24,111 nt of DNA from CAZVFX01 sp964626565 (GTDB lineage: Bacteria; Myxococcota_A; UBA9042; CAIXZC01), in contig CAZVFX010000108.1 in NCBI GenBank assembly GCA_964626565.1, positions 1 through 24,111 of the forward strand, written 5' to 3'. A program made the position numbers and the translations under genes. Below, piece by piece: positions 21,740 through 24,111 of this stretch (position 1 is the stretch's first letter; the number at the start of each line of letters is the position of its first letter). The notes under the pieces are model-generated. The model worked only from the letters and a program-made list of their open reading frames with translations. It searched no databases and was not told the DNA's origin.

Positions 21740-24111
21740 TTAGCGCCGGGCCTTCGGGGCGCGGGCACAACTTCTCATCCGCAAGCCTGCGGCGACCAGG
21801 AAAGCGAGGACTAGGAGCAGGGCTGCGCCGGAGTGGCCGGCGGGCTGTGAGGAGCAGCCGCCCGAGCGGTCCGCGCCCGAGCCACCCGGCTCGATGATAT
21901 CGCCCGGCTGCTCTACTATTTCGGGTCCCGGGATGGCCGGCGTGACGGCCGGCAGGTCGCAGATAGAGTGCCAGAGTCCGTCCGCACCTTGCACTTCAAT
22001 GCCCTCCAATTGCAGCCCCCACCGGAAGGGATACACATCGCGCTGGTCCACCGAGAAGGCAAACCCGACTTCGGTGAACCCGGACCTGTGCACCTCGACT
22101 TCCTCGTCTGCAGGACTCGACAGGAAATGCTCCCGGGCCAGCTTGCCGTCAAGAAGCAACCGCAATGAAAACAGCGGTGCGGGGAAGGTGTGGGCGAGGC
22201 GATACCTGATGCCTACCGCCTCGCCTTCCAACATGCGATGGACAAGCAGCCTTCCGAACGCCTCCTTCCCTTCCATCCCCCACCAACGCAGGTTGCTGAA
22301 GCCGACGCCGCAGCCGGAAGGGCGTTCGTCCCGGATGCCTGCAAAGCCGGAGGTCGGCGTGGTCCACCAACCGTTTCGCCGATAGCTGACTCCCGCCAGT
22401 TCAATAAACCCGGGCGGACTTTCTTCAGTGCAATCATCGTCAGCCAGAAGAGCGACACCCAGAGTGTGGCCCTTGGCGTCTATTTCAAGCTGTTCGTCGC
22501 CCGCCCCTACCGCGAGCACGCGCACCGGTACGCCGTCCAACGTCACGAGACCGTGGTAGCACACGCCGGGAAAGGAATAGATGAGGGTGCCACGCACCGC
22601 GTCCATGGGCGGCTCCGGAACCAGGAACTCCGCCAGTAGCCCGCCGGTGGGAATGTAGTCCGTTCCGCCCGGCGCCAGCACGATGGAGAGCCCGGCAGCA
22701 GGTTCTGCGGGCAGCATCGCGTCTAATCCCCAAGCCCGGGCCGCTGTGAGAACCCAGGGCGGAGCCAGTTGCTCGCCGCTCTTGAACACCCGAACCCGGC
22801 TGATATCCAGCAGCCAGTTCCCTTCCGCCCCGCCCACGGCACAGTCGGCGCCGAGGGTGAGGGTCTGGCCGGAGAGCTCGTCCAGTACGCAGGCACCGGT
22901 CCCCGGACAGTGGGCCGGATCGCCCTGGCCCGCAGAGTCGGTTGAAACCTGGAGCAACGGCCCCTGACCTTCCCGCTCAACCTCGAACTTGACTCCGCCA
23001 AAAGGAGCAGCAAAAGTCCGGGAAGCGGAAAGTACGCCCTGACATCCATCCGCCTGTTCCCGGCTCTTGAAGGTGAAACGGTCAGGCTCGTGGCTGCCCC
23101 AGATCGCACCGTCGGCGTCGAAAGAGTAGTCGAAGCGCCACCCGTTCGCCCAGGCTCCCAGGTCGGCCAGCTCGAACTGACGGGAGGGCGGGTCTTTCAC
23201 CATTTTGAGGGCTTGAAGCAGGGCGGAGACGGAATCCCCGGGGCCGGGCAGTTCCAGGGGCAAGCAGGAATGGGAAACCTCGCCGGGAAAAACCGATTCC
23301 TCCGGCCCCCCGGCGACGGTTGTGCTGTAAAGGGCGCTCTCGAGGCCGCCGCAAATTGCCGCCTCCAGACGGTCGAACTGAGTAAAGCTGAGCTGGGCCT
23401 GGGCAATCACCGAACCGGAGTTGGGATAAGGCAGCCCGCCGGGGTGAGACAACAGGAGGGAGGTTGACCGGGGGTCGCTTCCTGCGACTGGCGAGATCTC
23501 GAGTCCGGCGGAGTCAACGTGTTGGAACGTCCAGATGCCGGACTGCACCGTTTCGTTGCGGCATCGCAGGGCCTTGCCTGACCCCTGCACCGGCGTATCC
23601 AACTCTCCCTGGTCGTCCAACGCCTCTACCTTGATGCTGTAGACCTGGCCGTCCTTCAATTCCGGACCCGGTTGGTAGGAGAACCCGTGGCCGGGATGAG
23701 AGGGGTGCTGCCCCTTGGCCTTGATGGTCGCCACCGTTTCCTGGTCCGCAATTATCCTGACTTTGATCGGTCCGTCCTTGTCCGGGTCCTTGGCCCAACC
23801 CGAGATCTCCGCGCAGGTCACGGTTTCCAGAGCGCCTTTTGGCGCCTGGTTGCAGGCCCCGCAGTCTTCAGGGCAGGAACTGCACGTCTCGCTGGCGCTG
23901 CACTTGCCGTTGGGGCAGCATGGGCCGCAATCCTGGGGGCATGAACCACACGATTCGTTGGCGCCGCACTTGCCGTTAGGGCAGCACGGGCCGCAATCCT
24001 CTGGGCATGAACCGCAAGACTCGTTGGCGCCGCACTTGCCGTTGGGGCAGCACGGACCGCAATCCTGGGGGCACGAGTTGCACCCCTCCCCGTTCTTGCA
24101 CTGGCCATCGC
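21740..24111 (-). CDS. Cys-rich secreted protein with MYXO-CTERM-like end, 5'-truncated by the window edge
   Basis: 789 residues are visible, in frame from base 24109; the start lies beyond the window. The visible N-terminal part has four copies of a ~22-residue module (NGKCGANESCGSCPEDCGPC and close variants, 23850-24109). A domain beginning TCAEISGWAKDPDKDGPIKV follows and resembles a small beta-sandwich found in secreted bacterial proteins. A ~500-residue beta-rich region with scattered cysteines comes next (for example YSFPGVCYHGLVTLDGVPVR); I do not recognise it. The C-terminus is Pro/Glu/Gly-rich, then GGCSSQPAGHSG, a hydrophobic helix (AALLLVLAFLVAAGL) and a basic end (RMRSCARAPKARR). 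This Cys-helix-basic layout is the MYXO-CTERM sorting pattern, expected to lead to C-terminal processing and surface anchoring. It ends 75 nt before the giant TSP3/OmpA gene, and the two may share a transcript because no clear promoter lies between them. Confidence 0.85.
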   Translation of the reverse strand, partial: DGQCKNGEGCNSCPQDCGPCCPNGKCGANESCGSCPEDCGPCCPNGKCGANESCGSCPQDCGPCCPNGKCSASETCSSCPEDCGACNQAPKGALETVTCAEISGWAKDPDKDGPIKVRIIADQETVATIKAKGQHPSHPGHGFSYQPGPELKDGQVYSIKVEALDDQGELDTPVQGSGKALRCRNETVQSGIWTFQHVDSAGLEISPVAGSDPRSTSLLLSHPGGLPYPNSGSVIAQAQLSFTQFDRLEAAICGGLESALYSTTVAGGPEESVFPGEVSHSCLPLELPGPGDSVSALLQALKMVKDPPSRQFELADLGAWANGWRFDYSFDADGAIWGSHEPDRFTFKSREQADGCQGVLSASRTFAAPFGGVKFEVEREGQGPLLQVSTDSAGQGDPAHCPGTGACVLDELSGQTLTLGADCAVGGAEGNWLLDISRVRVFKSGEQLAPPWVLTAARAWGLDAMLPAEPAAGLSIVLAPGGTDYIPTGGLLAEFLVPEPPMDAVRGTLIYSFPGVCYHGLVTLDGVPVRVLAVGAGDEQLEIDAKGHTLGVALLADDDCTEESPPGFIELAGVSYRRNGWWTTPTSGFAGIRDERPSGCGVGFSNLRWWGMEGKEAFGRLLVHRMLEGEAVGIRYRLAHTFPAPLFSLRLLLDGKLAREHFLSSPADEEVEVHRSGFTEVGFAFSVDQRDVYPFRWGLQLEGIEVQGADGLWHSICDLPAVTPAIPGPEIVEQPGDIIEPGGSGADRSGGCSSQPAGHSGAALLLVLAFLVAAGLRMRSCARAPKARR

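Overview
The window looks like a GC-rich chromosomal segment of a free-living member of the Myxococcota / former Deltaproteobacteria. The inference rests on protein style: lipoproteins with Cys-rich repeats of the 'CDDGDPCT' and 'ETCxSCPxDCGxC' kind, bacterial Kazal domains, thrombospondin type 3 (TSP3) repeats, MYXO-CTERM-like C-termini, a Ser/Thr kinase fused to WD40 repeats, and apparent sigma-54 promoters. No rRNA, plasmid, phage, IS or CRISPR feature is visible. Species cannot be named from the sequence.

Layout, left to right. 1-688 (-): start of a Cys-rich probable lipoprotein that runs off the left edge. 1034-2758 (+): polytopic GT-C-type glycosyltransferase-like membrane protein behind a sigma-54-like promoter. 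2870-3577 (+): small lipoprotein. 3645-4874 (-): AAA_14/DUF4143 ATPase. 5038-5934 (-): lipoprotein or barrel-like envelope protein behind a second sigma-54-like promoter. 6157-7005 (+) and 7068-7535 (+): a secreted protein with an NADase-type glycan-binding-like region and a DUF2007/zinc-ribbon protein. 7536-8542: a gene-poor kilobase with tRNA-Val(CAC) between two different long imperfect palindromes of about 300 nt. 8543-9553 (+): lipoprotein with two Kazal domains. 9610-13227 (-): transmembrane Ser/Thr kinase with 14 WD40 repeats. 13529-14341 (+): lipoprotein behind a third sigma-54-like promoter. 14379-21665 (-): a giant reading frame joining a TSP3 surface protein with a MYXO-CTERM-like end to a complete OmpA-family protein with its own signal peptide. 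21740-24111 (-): a Cys-rich secreted protein with a MYXO-CTERM-like end, running off the right edge.

Nearly every gene has its own promoter and most neighbours are divergent or convergent, so this is not one operon or pathway. The common theme is the cell envelope: four or five lipoproteins, two proteins with MYXO-CTERM-like ends, an OmpA protein, a membrane glycosyltransferase and a membrane-anchored kinase. The strongest leads are the fused TSP3/OmpA reading frame, whose junction reads as two processing signals back to back; the three near-consensus sigma-54 promoters, which also fix start codons; and the paired palindromic elements around the tRNA.
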